The notes beneath the pieces were generated by a model. It worked only from the letters and a program-made list of their open reading frames with translations, was not told the origin of the DNA and did not search any database. The position numbers and the translations under genes were made by a program. From DATJIG01 sp050260515 (lineage in GTDB: Bacteria; Pseudomonadota; Alphaproteobacteria; SMXQ01), in the NCBI GenBank assembly GCA_050260515.1, contig JBLNCI010000044.1, forward strand, positions 1 through 64,000: a stretch of 64,000 nucleotides of DNA, written 5' to 3'. Below, one piece after another: positions 34,023 through 41,894 of the stretch; the stretch's first letter is position 1; every line of letters begins with the position of its first letter.

Positions 34023-34817
34023 TCAGTGCATCATGTGGCCGCCGTCGACGTTCATGGTCTGGCCGGTCATGTAGTTCGACATGTCGGACAGCAGGAACAT
34101 CACGGCGCCGACGAGGTCGTCCGGCACCTGGTCGCGCTTGAGCGACTTGTTGGCGAGCGCCGCCGCCTTGTTCGCGACGTACTGGTTCGACGAGTTGGCG
34201 ACCTGGGTCTCGCTCAGGGTGAAGCCCGGCGACACCGAATTGACGGTGATGTTGTCGATGCCGACCTCGCGGGCGAGCGCGCGCGTGAGGCCGACGACGC
34301 CGGCCTTCGACGTCGTGTAGTGCAGACGGTTGGGCGTGCCTTCCCAGACCCGCGACGACGAGATGTTGACGATCTTGCCGCCGCCCTGCTTCTTCATGTG
34401 CGGGTAGACTGCGCGGCAGCACAGGAAGATGCCGCGCAGGTTGACCGCCATCACGCGGTCCCACTCCTCGACCGGGATCTCGAACCACGAGCGGCGCGCG
34501 AGCACGCTCATAAGGGACGCATTGTTGACGAGGCCGTCGATGCGGCCCCACGTCTTGATCGCCGCGTCGGCCATCGCCTGGGTCGACTCGGGGCTCGAAA
34601 CGTCGGTCGCCTTCGGCAGCGCCTGCCCGCCCGAGCCGTTGATCGACTTCGCGAGCGCCTCGTTGGCCTCGCCGTCGATGTCGGCGATGACGACGCGGGC
34701 GCCGGCCTCGGCGAGGCGCTGCGAGTAGACCTTGCCGATGCCCTTGGCGCCGCCGGTAATGATGATCACGCGGTCCTTGAGATCGAGCGCGGGCTTGGTG
34801 GACGAGATGTCGGCCAT
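34023..34817 (-). CDS. Short-chain dehydrogenase/reductase (SDR)
   Basis: A 264-residue classical SDR. The NAD(P) glycine motif is TGGAKGIGKVYS and the NNAS motif follows at about residue 92. The active-site Ser/Tyr/Lys is in ISSSRVWEGTPNRLHYTTSKAG (Ser at the start, YTTSK at the end). DIDGEA after the second strand suggests NAD preference. It is the last gene of a five-gene run (dioxygenase, TTT protein, amidohydrolase, TTT protein, SDR), so it probably oxidises an alcohol intermediate of that pathway. Its 3' end borders the low-GC insert. Confidence 0.88.
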   Translation of the reverse strand: MADISSTKPALDLKDRVIIITGGAKGIGKVYSQRLAEAGARVVIADIDGEANEALAKSINGSGGQALPKATDVSSPESTQAMADAAIKTWGRIDGLVNNASLMSVLARRSWFEIPVEEWDRVMAVNLRGIFLCCRAVYPHMKKQGGGKIVNISSSRVWEGTPNRLHYTTSKAGVVGLTRALAREVGIDNITVNSVSPGFTLSETQVANSSNQYVANKAAALANKSLKRDQVPDDLVGAVMFLLSDMSNYMTGQTMNVDGGHMMH

Positions 34818-34856
34818 GACGGAACGTTCTCCCGGTGGAGTGATGGGTGGCGGGGA

Positions 34857-35915
34857 CTAGCGCTTCGGCCCCGCGAGGATTTCCTTGGCGCGGGCGACGG
34901 TGGCGGGCGGCGCCGCGTACATGCGGCCGATCAGCGCCTGCACCTCCTCGCCCGACACCGGGCGGATCTCGACCTTCGCCTTGTCTGCGTCGGCGAGCAG
35001 CTCGGGGTCGGCGAGCGCGTCCATGAAGCCCTTGCGCAGCGCGGCGGCGCGCTCGGCGGGGGTGTTCGGGGGCAGCACGTACGGCCGGCCGAACACGAGC
35101 TGGCCGTAGATCAGCTCGACGACCGCCTTGTCGGCGGGCTTGGCAAGCTTGGCCAGCACCGGGACCTTCTCGGCATCGAGCACCGGATGCCCCGAGAGCG
35201 ATTCCTGGAGGATCGGCTTCACCCGGCCGGTCTCCTTCCAGTCGGGATACTGGCTCGCCATGCTCGAGTAGTAGACGCCGCAGATACCGGCGACCTCGTT
35301 GCGCTCGAGCGCAAGGCCGATCTCGCGCGTGCCGGGATAGCCCGACACGAGGTGGAACTTGGTGCCGATCAGCCGGTTGTCGGCGAGCGGGAAGTCGCGG
35401 GTCGAGCCGCCGGCGGCGGACGCGCCGACGAGGATCTCGTTCGCCTGCGCCTCCTTCAGCGTCTTGGCCGGCGACGCCTTGCCGACGATGCAGACGCTGA
35501 CCTCGCGATTGGTCGAGCCGAGATAGACGAATTTGTTGGCGTCGAACTGGGGCGGACCCTTGGGCTCGCCGAGCAGCGGATCGACCAGCGCCCCCGAGAA
35601 CAGCGCCGCGATCGACGTGCCGTCCTTGGGCGCGACGTTGTAGCTGTACGACGCCGCCTTCTGGCTGCCGGCGCCCGGCAGGTTCTTCGGCACGACGTTG
35701 GGGTTGCCGGGCACGTGCTTGCCGAGATGGCGCGCCAGCACGCGCGAGTAGGTGTCGTAACCGCCGCCGACGTCGCTGCCGATGATCAGCTCGATCGCCT
35801 TGCCCTTGTAGAAGCGCGCAACGGCGTCGCCCGCGTCCTGGGCGAGCGCTCCGCCCGGCGTCGACGCGACCGCGAGGGCCGCGACCGCCAGCACCGCGGC
35901 ACTCCGCGGGATCAT
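34857..35915 (-). CDS. TTT/Bug-family periplasmic binding protein
   Basis: A 352-residue TctC/Bug-type protein. The signal peptide ends near GGALAQD. Then come FYKGKAIELIIGSDVGGGYD, HVPGNPNVVPKNLPGAGS, YNVAPKDGTSIAAL and the C-terminal EIRPVSGEEVQALIGRMY. These are the typical ligand-loop and family segments. The start at 35915 is preceded by GGGGAAC; an ATG at 35954 would overlap the amidohydrolase stop. It lies 25 bp after the amidohydrolase gene and about 40 bp before the SDR gene. Confidence 0.86.
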   Translation of the reverse strand: MIPRSAAVLAVAALAVASTPGGALAQDAGDAVARFYKGKAIELIIGSDVGGGYDTYSRVLARHLGKHVPGNPNVVPKNLPGAGSQKAASYSYNVAPKDGTSIAALFSGALVDPLLGEPKGPPQFDANKFVYLGSTNREVSVCIVGKASPAKTLKEAQANEILVGASAAGGSTRDFPLADNRLIGTKFHLVSGYPGTREIGLALERNEVAGICGVYYSSMASQYPDWKETGRVKPILQESLSGHPVLDAEKVPVLAKLAKPADKAVVELIYGQLVFGRPYVLPPNTPAERAAALRKGFMDALADPELLADADKAKVEIRPVSGEEVQALIGRMYAAPPATVARAKEILAGPKR

Positions 35916-35940
35916 TGCCGTGTTCCCCGGCGCACGCGCG

Positions 35941-36999
35941 TCAGTGAATGCCATAGAGCGCCTGGGCGTTGGGGCCGAGGATCTTCTCGACCGCCGCGGC
36001 GCCGATCTTATTGCCGCTCTTCAGCATGCGCAGCGCCTCGATCTCGGTCGAGGTGTCGTGGTGGCCGTAGTCGGTGCCGACCACCAGATTGTCCTCGCCG
36101 GCGTACTGGAGCACGTAGGGCAGGTCGTCGGTGACCTGACAGGCGACGTACATGTTGTACTGCTTCATCGCATCCTTCGGCAGGCGCTTGCCGCGGCGCT
36201 TGAAGCGGAGCTCGAGGTCGTTGAGGACGTAGGGCACCCACTGCGCCGACGTCTCGACGAAGCCCCAGCGGACCTTGGGGAACTTCTCGGGGATGCCGTC
36301 CATGATCAGCGAGTGGAACGCGCCGATCACCGGCAGCTTGGCGCGGTTGAAGCCGCCCTCGTCGTGATAGACCTCGTAGTGCTGGAACGAATTGTTGCCC
36401 GAGTGCATGCCGATGCAGAGATCGAGCTTGCCGGCGATCTCGTAGAGCGGGAAGAAGTACGGATCGCACAGCCGCCGCTCGGCCTCGAGGCCGCGGACGA
36501 AGATGCCGCAGGCGCCGTGGTCCTTGGCCCAGCGCAGCTCGTTCTCCCACTCGGACGGCGTGTAGACGGGGAGCTTGGCGACCCACAGCAGGCGCTCCTT
36601 GCCGCGCTTCCAGATCTCGCCGAGCCAGCGGTTGTAGGACCGCACGAGCGCAAGCTCGACCTTCGGGTTCAGCGTGATCGGCCGCAGGAACAGCGTCGGG
36701 TAGAGCACCTGCACGTCGATCGACAACTCGTCCATGTGGGCGAGGCGCTTCTCGATGTCGCGCATCTCTCGCGCTTCCTCGGCGGTGTTGGAGCCGACGT
36801 TGACTTCCTTCGGCTGCAGCCGGCCGTCGACCACCCACGCCTCGCGGACGCGGTTGCCCTCGTTGCTCTTGGTGCTGCTGTCGGACGCGTACTCGACCAC
36901 CAGCGGCCGGAGCGCCTTCTCCGCCTCGGGGATGTAGCTCCACGTCGTCGTGGTCTCGAGGACGTGGGCGTCGGAATCGATGGTGGCCAAGCGACGCAT
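35941..36999 (-). CDS. Amidohydrolase family protein (amidohydrolase 2, ACMSD-like)
   Basis: A 352-residue TIM-barrel metal-dependent hydrolase/decarboxylase of the amidohydrolase-2 type. Visible are IDSDAHVLE (first metal site, DxH), CIGMHSGNNSFQHYE (histidine ligand), a helix with IGAFHSLIMDGIPEKFPKVRWGFVE (GAFHSL and FVE) and the terminal Asp in VVGTDYGHHD. Family members are decarboxylases and hydratases of aromatic or unsaturated acids. Lying between two TTT genes and next to a TfdA-like dioxygenase, it probably acts on an aromatic acid or ester intermediate. Confidence 0.84.
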   Translation of the reverse strand: MRRLATIDSDAHVLETTTTWSYIPEAEKALRPLVVEYASDSSTKSNEGNRVREAWVVDGRLQPKEVNVGSNTAEEAREMRDIEKRLAHMDELSIDVQVLYPTLFLRPITLNPKVELALVRSYNRWLGEIWKRGKERLLWVAKLPVYTPSEWENELRWAKDHGACGIFVRGLEAERRLCDPYFFPLYEIAGKLDLCIGMHSGNNSFQHYEVYHDEGGFNRAKLPVIGAFHSLIMDGIPEKFPKVRWGFVETSAQWVPYVLNDLELRFKRRGKRLPKDAMKQYNMYVACQVTDDLPYVLQYAGEDNLVVGTDYGHHDTSTEIEALRMLKSGNKIGAAAVEKILGPNAQALYGIH

Positions 37000-37080
37000 T
37001 GACGATGTCTCCTGATGGGCGGCGATGTTGACGATGAGCGGGCGACCGGGGTCGTTCCCGGCCGTATGTCTTGGTGGCGG

Positions 37081-38115
37081 CTATTTCTTGGTGATCTGGG
37101 CGTCGGCCGCGGCCTTGATGATGTCGGGCGGCGTCGCGAACATCCTGGTCACGAGCTCCTGCACGCGGTCGCCCGAGACCGGGTTGACCTCGAGCTTCGC
37201 TTTCGCCGCCTCGGCCTTGTAGCCCTCGTCCTTCTGCGCGGCGAGGAACGCCTCGCGCAGCGCCTTGACGCGATCCGCGGGCACGCCCGGCGGCAGCACG
37301 TACGGCCGGCCGAACTCGAGCTGGCCGAAGATCAGCTCGAGGATCTGGCGGTCGCGGTCGGTCTTGACGAAGTCCCAGACCATCGGCACGCCGCGCTTCT
37401 CGAGGTCGGGATGCGGCTTGAGCGCCATCTGGACCCAGAACACCAGCTTGTCCTCGCGCAGCCAGTCCTGGCTCTGGGTGACGATCGAGGACCAGAGCTG
37501 GCCGCAGATGCCGTGGATCTCGCCGCGCTCCATGGCGAGCAGCATGTCCTTGGAGCCTTCATAGCCGGCGACGATGCGGAGCTTCGAGCCGAGCACGTTC
37601 TGCAGCGCGGCGGCGAAGTCGCGCGACGAGCCGCCCGAGGCGGACGCGCCGACGATGGCCTCGGTGGTGAAGGTGTCCTTCAGCGTCTTCACCGGCGCCT
37701 CGTGCCAGATCATGCACGTCGCGACCTCGTTGTTGGCGCTGCCGAGGTAGCCGAACCTGGTCGGGTCGTACTGGGTGCGCTTCCGGGCGTCGAACAGCGC
37801 GTCCATGATCGCGCCCGGGAACAGCGCGCCGAACGTCGAGCCGTCCTTCGGCGACACCGCGTACAGCGTCGCCGCGGCCTTGGCCGAGCCCGCGCCCGGC
37901 ACGTTCTTCGGCACGATGTTCGGGTTGCCCGGGATGTAGTCGGGCATGTGGCGGGCGATCAGCCGCGCGTAGAGATCGAAGCCGCCGCCCGGGGCCGAGC
38001 CGATCAGCACGTCCATCTGGCGGCCCTTGTAGAACGACTCGACGCTCTGGGCGTCGGCGGTGCCGGCAATGGCGACCGAGGCCGCGACCGCGGCGATGGC
38101 TGCAAGGCGCTTCAT
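37081..38115 (-). CDS. TTT/Bug-family periplasmic binding protein
   Basis: A 344-residue TctC/Bug-type protein. After a signal peptide (IAGTADAQ) come FYKGRQMDVLIGSAPGGGFD, YIPGNPNIVPKNVPGAGSA and a YAVSPKDGSTFGAL loop. It is more similar to the protein at 34857 than to the one at 30296, judging by shared strings such as GASASGGSSRDF. GGAG precedes the ATG at 38115. Two binding proteins in one operon point to two related carboxylate ligands, but no membrane subunits are present. Confidence 0.86.
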   Translation of the reverse strand: MKRLAAIAAVAASVAIAGTADAQSVESFYKGRQMDVLIGSAPGGGFDLYARLIARHMPDYIPGNPNIVPKNVPGAGSAKAAATLYAVSPKDGSTFGALFPGAIMDALFDARKRTQYDPTRFGYLGSANNEVATCMIWHEAPVKTLKDTFTTEAIVGASASGGSSRDFAAALQNVLGSKLRIVAGYEGSKDMLLAMERGEIHGICGQLWSSIVTQSQDWLREDKLVFWVQMALKPHPDLEKRGVPMVWDFVKTDRDRQILELIFGQLEFGRPYVLPPGVPADRVKALREAFLAAQKDEGYKAEAAKAKLEVNPVSGDRVQELVTRMFATPPDIIKAAADAQITKK

Positions 38116-38146
38116 GGTGTCTCCGTGGAGGCTCTCGTCAAGCACG

Positions 38147-39004
38147 TCAGATGGGCTGCTCGCCCTGGATGGTGAAGCGGCGGAGGTGGCGCCGCTGCTC
38201 GGGATCGAAATCGGTGCGGGCGTGAGCGGTGCAGCGATTGTCCCACAGCAGCAGGTCGCCGACGCGCCACTTGTGGGTGTAGCGGTAATCGGGATTCTCG
38301 ACCGCGTCGAACAAGACGTCGAGGACGTTGCGGCTGTCGCGCTCCGACAAGCCGTCGATGCGGTCGGTCATGAGGCGGCACACGTACAGCGCGGTGCGAT
38401 GGGACAGCGGATGCACGCGCCCGACCGGATGGGCGTAGTGCGGCAGCGCCTCGCGCTCGGTCGCCGTGAAGCGGTCACTGCGCGTCGCGCCGTAGTCGAA
38501 GTAGTGCACGGCCTTGCGCGTCTTGAGCTCGTTGCGCAGATCGGGCGGCAGACGGTCCCACGCGGTGTAGAGATTGGTGAACATCGTGTCGCCGCCCTCG
38601 GACGGCACCTCGATCGCGTACAGGCAGGTGCCGGTCGCCGGCAGCGCCGTGTAGCACTGGTCGATGTGGAACTCCATCTCGCCCTCGGGGAGCGAGCCGA
38701 TGTACTTGCCGTCCTTCTTGAGGTTGGAGACGTACATGACGCCAGCCGGCGCGTCGGTCCCCTCGCTGCGCGTCTCCTTCGGGCGCGTGCGGTCGCCGAG
38801 CGCGCCGAAGATCGCGCAGAACCGTCGCTGATCCTCGACCGAGAGATTCGCCTGATCGCGGATGACCAGCACGAGATGCGCGGTCCACGCGTCGCGCAGC
38901 GCCTGCTGCGTCGCCGCGTCGAGCGGCCGCGACAGATCGAGGCTGCGGATCTCCGCGCCCAGCGCGTCGCCCAAAGGCGCGACGTCGATCGTCGCAACCG
39001 CCAT
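38147..39004 (-). CDS. TauD/TfdA-family alpha-ketoglutarate dioxygenase, copy 2
   Basis: A 285-residue dioxygenase. The iron ligands are in MEFHIDQCYT (HxD) and LLWDNRCTAHART (distal His). The 2-oxoglutarate Arg is in RRFTIQGEQP. The order of blocks matches copy 1 at 29264, and shared features such as HYFDYGATRS / HVYDYDNAS show they are diverged paralogues. GGGGAGAG precedes the ATG at 39004, and an in-frame extension to 39079 lacks a binding site. It heads the five-gene operon; a candidate operator lies 39-50 bp upstream. Confidence 0.88.
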   Translation of the reverse strand: MAVATIDVAPLGDALGAEIRSLDLSRPLDAATQQALRDAWTAHLVLVIRDQANLSVEDQRRFCAIFGALGDRTRPKETRSEGTDAPAGVMYVSNLKKDGKYIGSLPEGEMEFHIDQCYTALPATGTCLYAIEVPSEGGDTMFTNLYTAWDRLPPDLRNELKTRKAVHYFDYGATRSDRFTATEREALPHYAHPVGRVHPLSHRTALYVCRLMTDRIDGLSERDSRNVLDVLFDAVENPDYRYTHKWRVGDLLLWDNRCTAHARTDFDPEQRRHLRRFTIQGEQPI

Positions 39005-39042
39005 CCGTGCTCTCCCCTGGTGGTTCCCGAGCGGGATTGTCG

Positions 39043-39054
39043 TAAGAAATCTAA
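39043..39054 (-). promoter_or_regulatory. Candidate MarR operator before tauD copy 2 operon
   Basis: TAAGAAATCTAA resembles the half-palindrome TTAGAATTCTAA, with one arm base changed. It is followed on the plus strand by GGGTATTGTGG, similar to the flanks of the other two sites. It lies 39-50 bp before the ATG at 39004. Confidence 0.5.
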
Positions 39055-39136
39055 GGGTATTGTGGCAGCGCGCCGCCACGCCGTCAAATAACGAGGCGCC
39101 ATTTCATTTTCGCCCGAGCGCGCGCCGCAGCGCGCG

Positions 39137-39541
39137 CTAGTCGGCTCCGGCCCAGAGCCCGATCAGCGCGGTGACCGCGATCACCGCGAGGCTGCCGTTG
39201 ACGACGATCAGCAGCCACGGCGGGAGGCGCCGCGCGTCGGGCCTCGGGCGCAGGTAGCCGGGCGTCAGCTCGCGCCACACGCCGGCGATGAACGCGAAGG
39301 CGCTGAACACCAGCAGCACCGTGGCCGCGGTCCACAGCGCCCAGCCGGGCGCGATGTCGGCCAGCAGCGGCTTGGCCCCGACTCCGCTCGCCAGCGCGGC
39401 GAGCCCGGTGCGCACCCACGCGGCGTAGGTTCGCTCCGCCGCGTAGACCGTCCGGTCGGCGGCGAGCCGCGTGCGCCGATCCACGCTGTCGTCCGAGTCC
39501 GCCACGTCCGCTCCCACGGTCCGCTTCATTCCCTGCGACAC
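39137..39541 (-). CDS. DUF202 family membrane protein
   Basis: A 134-residue protein with three membrane helices. The N-terminal RLAADRTVYAAERTYAAWVRTGLA is the DUF202 (YidH-like) signature. Helices follow in LAALASGVGAKPLLADIAP, ALWTAATVLLVFSAFAFIAGVW and LLIVVNGSLAVIAVTALIGLW. Function is unknown. M5 could be the real start. It stands between the tauD copy 2 operon and the aldolase genes; nothing links it to them beyond direction. Confidence 0.8.
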   Translation of the reverse strand: MSQGMKRTVGADVADSDDSVDRRTRLAADRTVYAAERTYAAWVRTGLAALASGVGAKPLLADIAPGWALWTAATVLLVFSAFAFIAGVWRELTPGYLRPRPDARRLPPWLLIVVNGSLAVIAVTALIGLWAGAD

Positions 39542-39569
39542 AAACGAGAACCGTCGCGTCAGAAACGAA

Positions 39570-39597
39570 AAACGGGGCGGATGTCTCCGCCCCGTTT
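39570..39597 (-). terminator. Intrinsic terminator after class II aldolase gene
   Basis: A perfect 12-bp stem, AAACGGGGCGGA (39570-39581) with TCCGCCCCGTTT (39586-39597), closes a 4-nt loop. On the minus strand it runs into a T-run. It ends the marR-aldolase-aldolase unit. Confidence 0.8.
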
Positions 39598-39620
39598 CGT
39601 GTTGTTTCGTCGACCTTCGG

Positions 39621-40352
39621 CTACTCGAGCTCCCAGGACTTCTCCAGGATGCCCGACTTCTTGCCGTTGGTGACGTAGTACTTCCACAGCTTCTTGACGT
39701 GGTGGTCGCGCGCCTCGGTCTTGAGGATCGAGTCCATCTCCGCGTCGGTCAGCGGCTCGAGTCCGGCGCCCATCGACATCGTCTCGATCTGCGCCTTCGC
39801 GTTCTCCTCGAAGTGCACGGTGTCGACCATCAGCGCCGGCACCGATTCGGCGACCAGCACCATGCCGTGGGCGCGCATCAGCGCGACGTTGTGGTGCGCG
39901 AGCGTCTCGGCCAGCGCCACGCCCTGCTCCTTGCGCTTGATGTGCGAGGGATCGTTGTGGATCGGGAACCCCGACTTCCAGCGCGAGGCGCGAGCGCGCA
40001 TCGGCAGGAGCTTCGCCGTCTTCGTCATGGTGAAGGCGATCGCGAGCTCGGAGTGGTTGTGGATCACCGCGTGGACGTCGGGGCGCTTGCGGTAGATCTC
40101 GGCGTGGATCGCGGTCTCGGACGGCGGCTTGCCGTCGCCCTCGAGCACCTTGCAGTCCATGTCGACCAGCAGCACCGATTCGGGGCGGACCTCGGTGCGC
40201 GGCTCGGTGCGGATCTGGATGTAGAAGCGGTCGCCTTCGGGGGCGCGCGCGCTGATGTGGCCGCTGTAGGTCAGCAGGCCCTCGTCGTTCAGGATGCGGG
40301 TCGCCGCCGCAACCTGGGCGCGCAGCAGCGCGCCGGTGTTTGCCGTAGCCAT
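39621..40352 (-). CDS. Class II aldolase/adducin family protein, copy 1
   Basis: A 243-residue class II aldolase-type protein. The substrate-binding loop YSGHISARAPEGDRFYIQ, the zinc-ligand histidines in AVIHNHSELAIAF and the distal His in LMRAHGMVLVAESV fit the family (zinc-dependent sugar-phosphate aldolases such as fuculose- or ribulose-phosphate types). The WKSGFPIHNDPSHI insertion is shared with copy 2. It follows copy 2 by 74 bp and ends at a strong terminator. The exact substrate is not predictable. Confidence 0.86.
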   Translation of the reverse strand: MATANTGALLRAQVAAATRILNDEGLLTYSGHISARAPEGDRFYIQIRTEPRTEVRPESVLLVDMDCKVLEGDGKPPSETAIHAEIYRKRPDVHAVIHNHSELAIAFTMTKTAKLLPMRARASRWKSGFPIHNDPSHIKRKEQGVALAETLAHHNVALMRAHGMVLVAESVPALMVDTVHFEENAKAQIETMSMGAGLEPLTDAEMDSILKTEARDHHVKKLWKYYVTNGKKSGILEKSWELE

Positions 40353-40426
40353 CGGATCTCCCTCGTTTCTGAGGGGGCGGAGTGTAGCCGAACGCGGCGC
40401 CGACGCCTACTCCGCCGGCCGGGCCG

Positions 40427-41179
40427 TCAGCGCAGAAGCCCGACCCAGTCGGACGGGATGACGCCGTCCTCGAGCCCGGCCTCGACGTAGTAGGACCACA
40501 GCTTCTCGACGTGGTCGGCGCGGTTGGAGCGCGCCGTCAGCAGCTCGAGCTCGGCGGCGGTCAGCGGCTTGAGCTTGCCGATCTGGGTCGCCTGGATGTG
40601 GGCCTTGGCGTTCTCCTCGAAGTGCACCGCGTCGATCATCAGCGCCGGCACGCTCTCGGCGAGGATCACCCCGCCGTGGGCCCGCAGCAGCGCCGCGTTG
40701 TTGCGGCCGACCGTCGCCGCGAGCTCCTTGCCCTGCTTCATGGTCTTGATGTGGCTCGGGTCCATGTGGGTCGGCACGCCCGATTTCCAGCGCACCGCGT
40801 GCGACTTCATCAGCGCGATGTCGACGCCCTCGACCATGGTGAAGGCCGCGGCGAGCTCCGAATGCGTGTGCACCACCGCGTGGGTGTCCGGGCGCGCGCG
40901 CAGGATCTCCGAATGGATGAACACCTCGATCGGCGGCTTGTAGCCCGGCGGGCCCTCGAGCACGTTGGCGTCGAGGTCGCACACCACCAGGCTGTCGGGG
41001 CTCACCTGCGCCCGGCTCTGGGAGAACGACTGGATCAGGAACGCGTCGCGATCCGGCAGCCGCACGCTCATGTGGCCCGAGTAGTTGAGGATCTTCTCGC
41101 GATGCAGCAGCCGGGTGCAGGCGGCGAGTTGCGCGCGCAGCGGCGCGACCTTGGGGTCGGTGTTCCAGCGGGTGGCCAT
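40427..41179 (-). CDS. Class II aldolase/adducin family protein, copy 2
   Basis: A 250-residue paralogue of the gene just downstream. Shared landmarks are NYSGHMSVRLPDRDAFLIQ, AVVHTHSELAAAFTMVEG with the zinc His residues, RWKSGVPTHMDPSHIKTMKQ and LLRAHGGVILAESVPALMIDAVHFEENAKA (RAHGG and HFEENAKA blocks). Two aldolases in tandem may form a heteromer or serve two substrates. It lies about 60 bp after marR and is probably co-transcribed with it. Confidence 0.86.
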   Translation of the reverse strand: MATRWNTDPKVAPLRAQLAACTRLLHREKILNYSGHMSVRLPDRDAFLIQSFSQSRAQVSPDSLVVCDLDANVLEGPPGYKPPIEVFIHSEILRARPDTHAVVHTHSELAAAFTMVEGVDIALMKSHAVRWKSGVPTHMDPSHIKTMKQGKELAATVGRNNAALLRAHGGVILAESVPALMIDAVHFEENAKAHIQATQIGKLKPLTAAELELLTARSNRADHVEKLWSYYVEAGLEDGVIPSDWVGLLR

Positions 41180-41238
41180 GTCGGAGTGCTCTGACGACGA
41201 GGAGGGAAACGGAACGCGGGGAACTTAGCCGCTCGGGA

Positions 41239-41733
41239 TCACGGGGTGAAGTGGTCGAGGTTCTTCTTCATCGACGCGAGCAGCGCCTTCATGCGCTCGA
41301 GGTCGCCGTCGCCGATGCCGCGCGTCGCCACGCGGTTGATCTCCGGCACGAACGGCAAGAGCTTCGCCTTCAGCGCGCGGCCCTTGTCGGTGAGAAAGAT
41401 GTTGATCTTGCGCCGGTCCTTGACGTTGCGGACGCGTTTCACGTAGCCGCGCCGCTCCATGCCGTTGAGCGCGGTGACGGTGGTCGGCTCCATCATGCCG
41501 ACGCGCTGCGAGAGCTCGCGCTGCGTGAGCCCGTCCTCGGCCCACAGCACGCGCAGGAAATACCACTGGCCGATCGACACGCCGTGCGGCGAGATCTTCG
41601 ACTGCAGCGCCCGCGAGAAGCCGCGATAGGTGTCGCGCAGCACGTAGCCGATGCTGCTGTCGAACCCGGCCTCCTCGGAGGGCGGTTCGGCGCTGGTTTC
41701 GGGAAGGGGCCGGGCCTCGTTGCCGCGCGTCAT
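41239..41733 (-). CDS. MarR-family transcriptional regulator
   Basis: A 164-residue winged-helix protein of the MarR family. The recognition helix region is LTQRELSQRVGMMEPTTVTALNGMERRGYVKRV, and the wing follows in KDRRKINIFLTDKGRAL. MarR proteins are dimers binding inverted repeats, released by small phenolic or carboxylate ligands. An almost perfect 29-bp inverted repeat lies 100-128 bp upstream of the ATG at 41733, and similar half-symmetric sites stand before both tauD operons. So it is the best candidate for the regulator of this gene group. Confidence 0.88.
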   Translation of the reverse strand: MTRGNEARPLPETSAEPPSEEAGFDSSIGYVLRDTYRGFSRALQSKISPHGVSIGQWYFLRVLWAEDGLTQRELSQRVGMMEPTTVTALNGMERRGYVKRVRNVKDRRKINIFLTDKGRALKAKLLPFVPEINRVATRGIGDGDLERMKALLASMKKNLDHFTP

Positions 41734-41832
41734 CGTTCCTGCCGCGTTGTTTCGCTGCGTGTTGTCGCCGGAAAAACGAGCCTCGACGGGGACCTCGAAT
41801 TGCCGGAGAGCCTCTCCGCGGGTTATTGTAAT

Positions 41833-41861
41833 GGGTAAACTTAGAATTCCAAGGGTTACCC
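41833..41861. promoter_or_regulatory. 29-bp inverted-repeat operator between marR and queG
   Basis: GGGTAAACTTAGAA (41833-41846) is followed directly by TTCCAAGGGTTACCC (41847-41861); the arms differ at two positions besides the length offset. The core TTAGAATTCCAA (41841-41852) matches the sites at 30200 and 39043. On the minus strand TACAAT (41830-41825) could be a -10 box for marR, placed just downstream, which suits autorepression. Effects on queG are possible. Confidence 0.65.
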
Positions 41862-41894
41862 CCGCGGCGATGGCGCGGGTTCGATCGGCATTTG

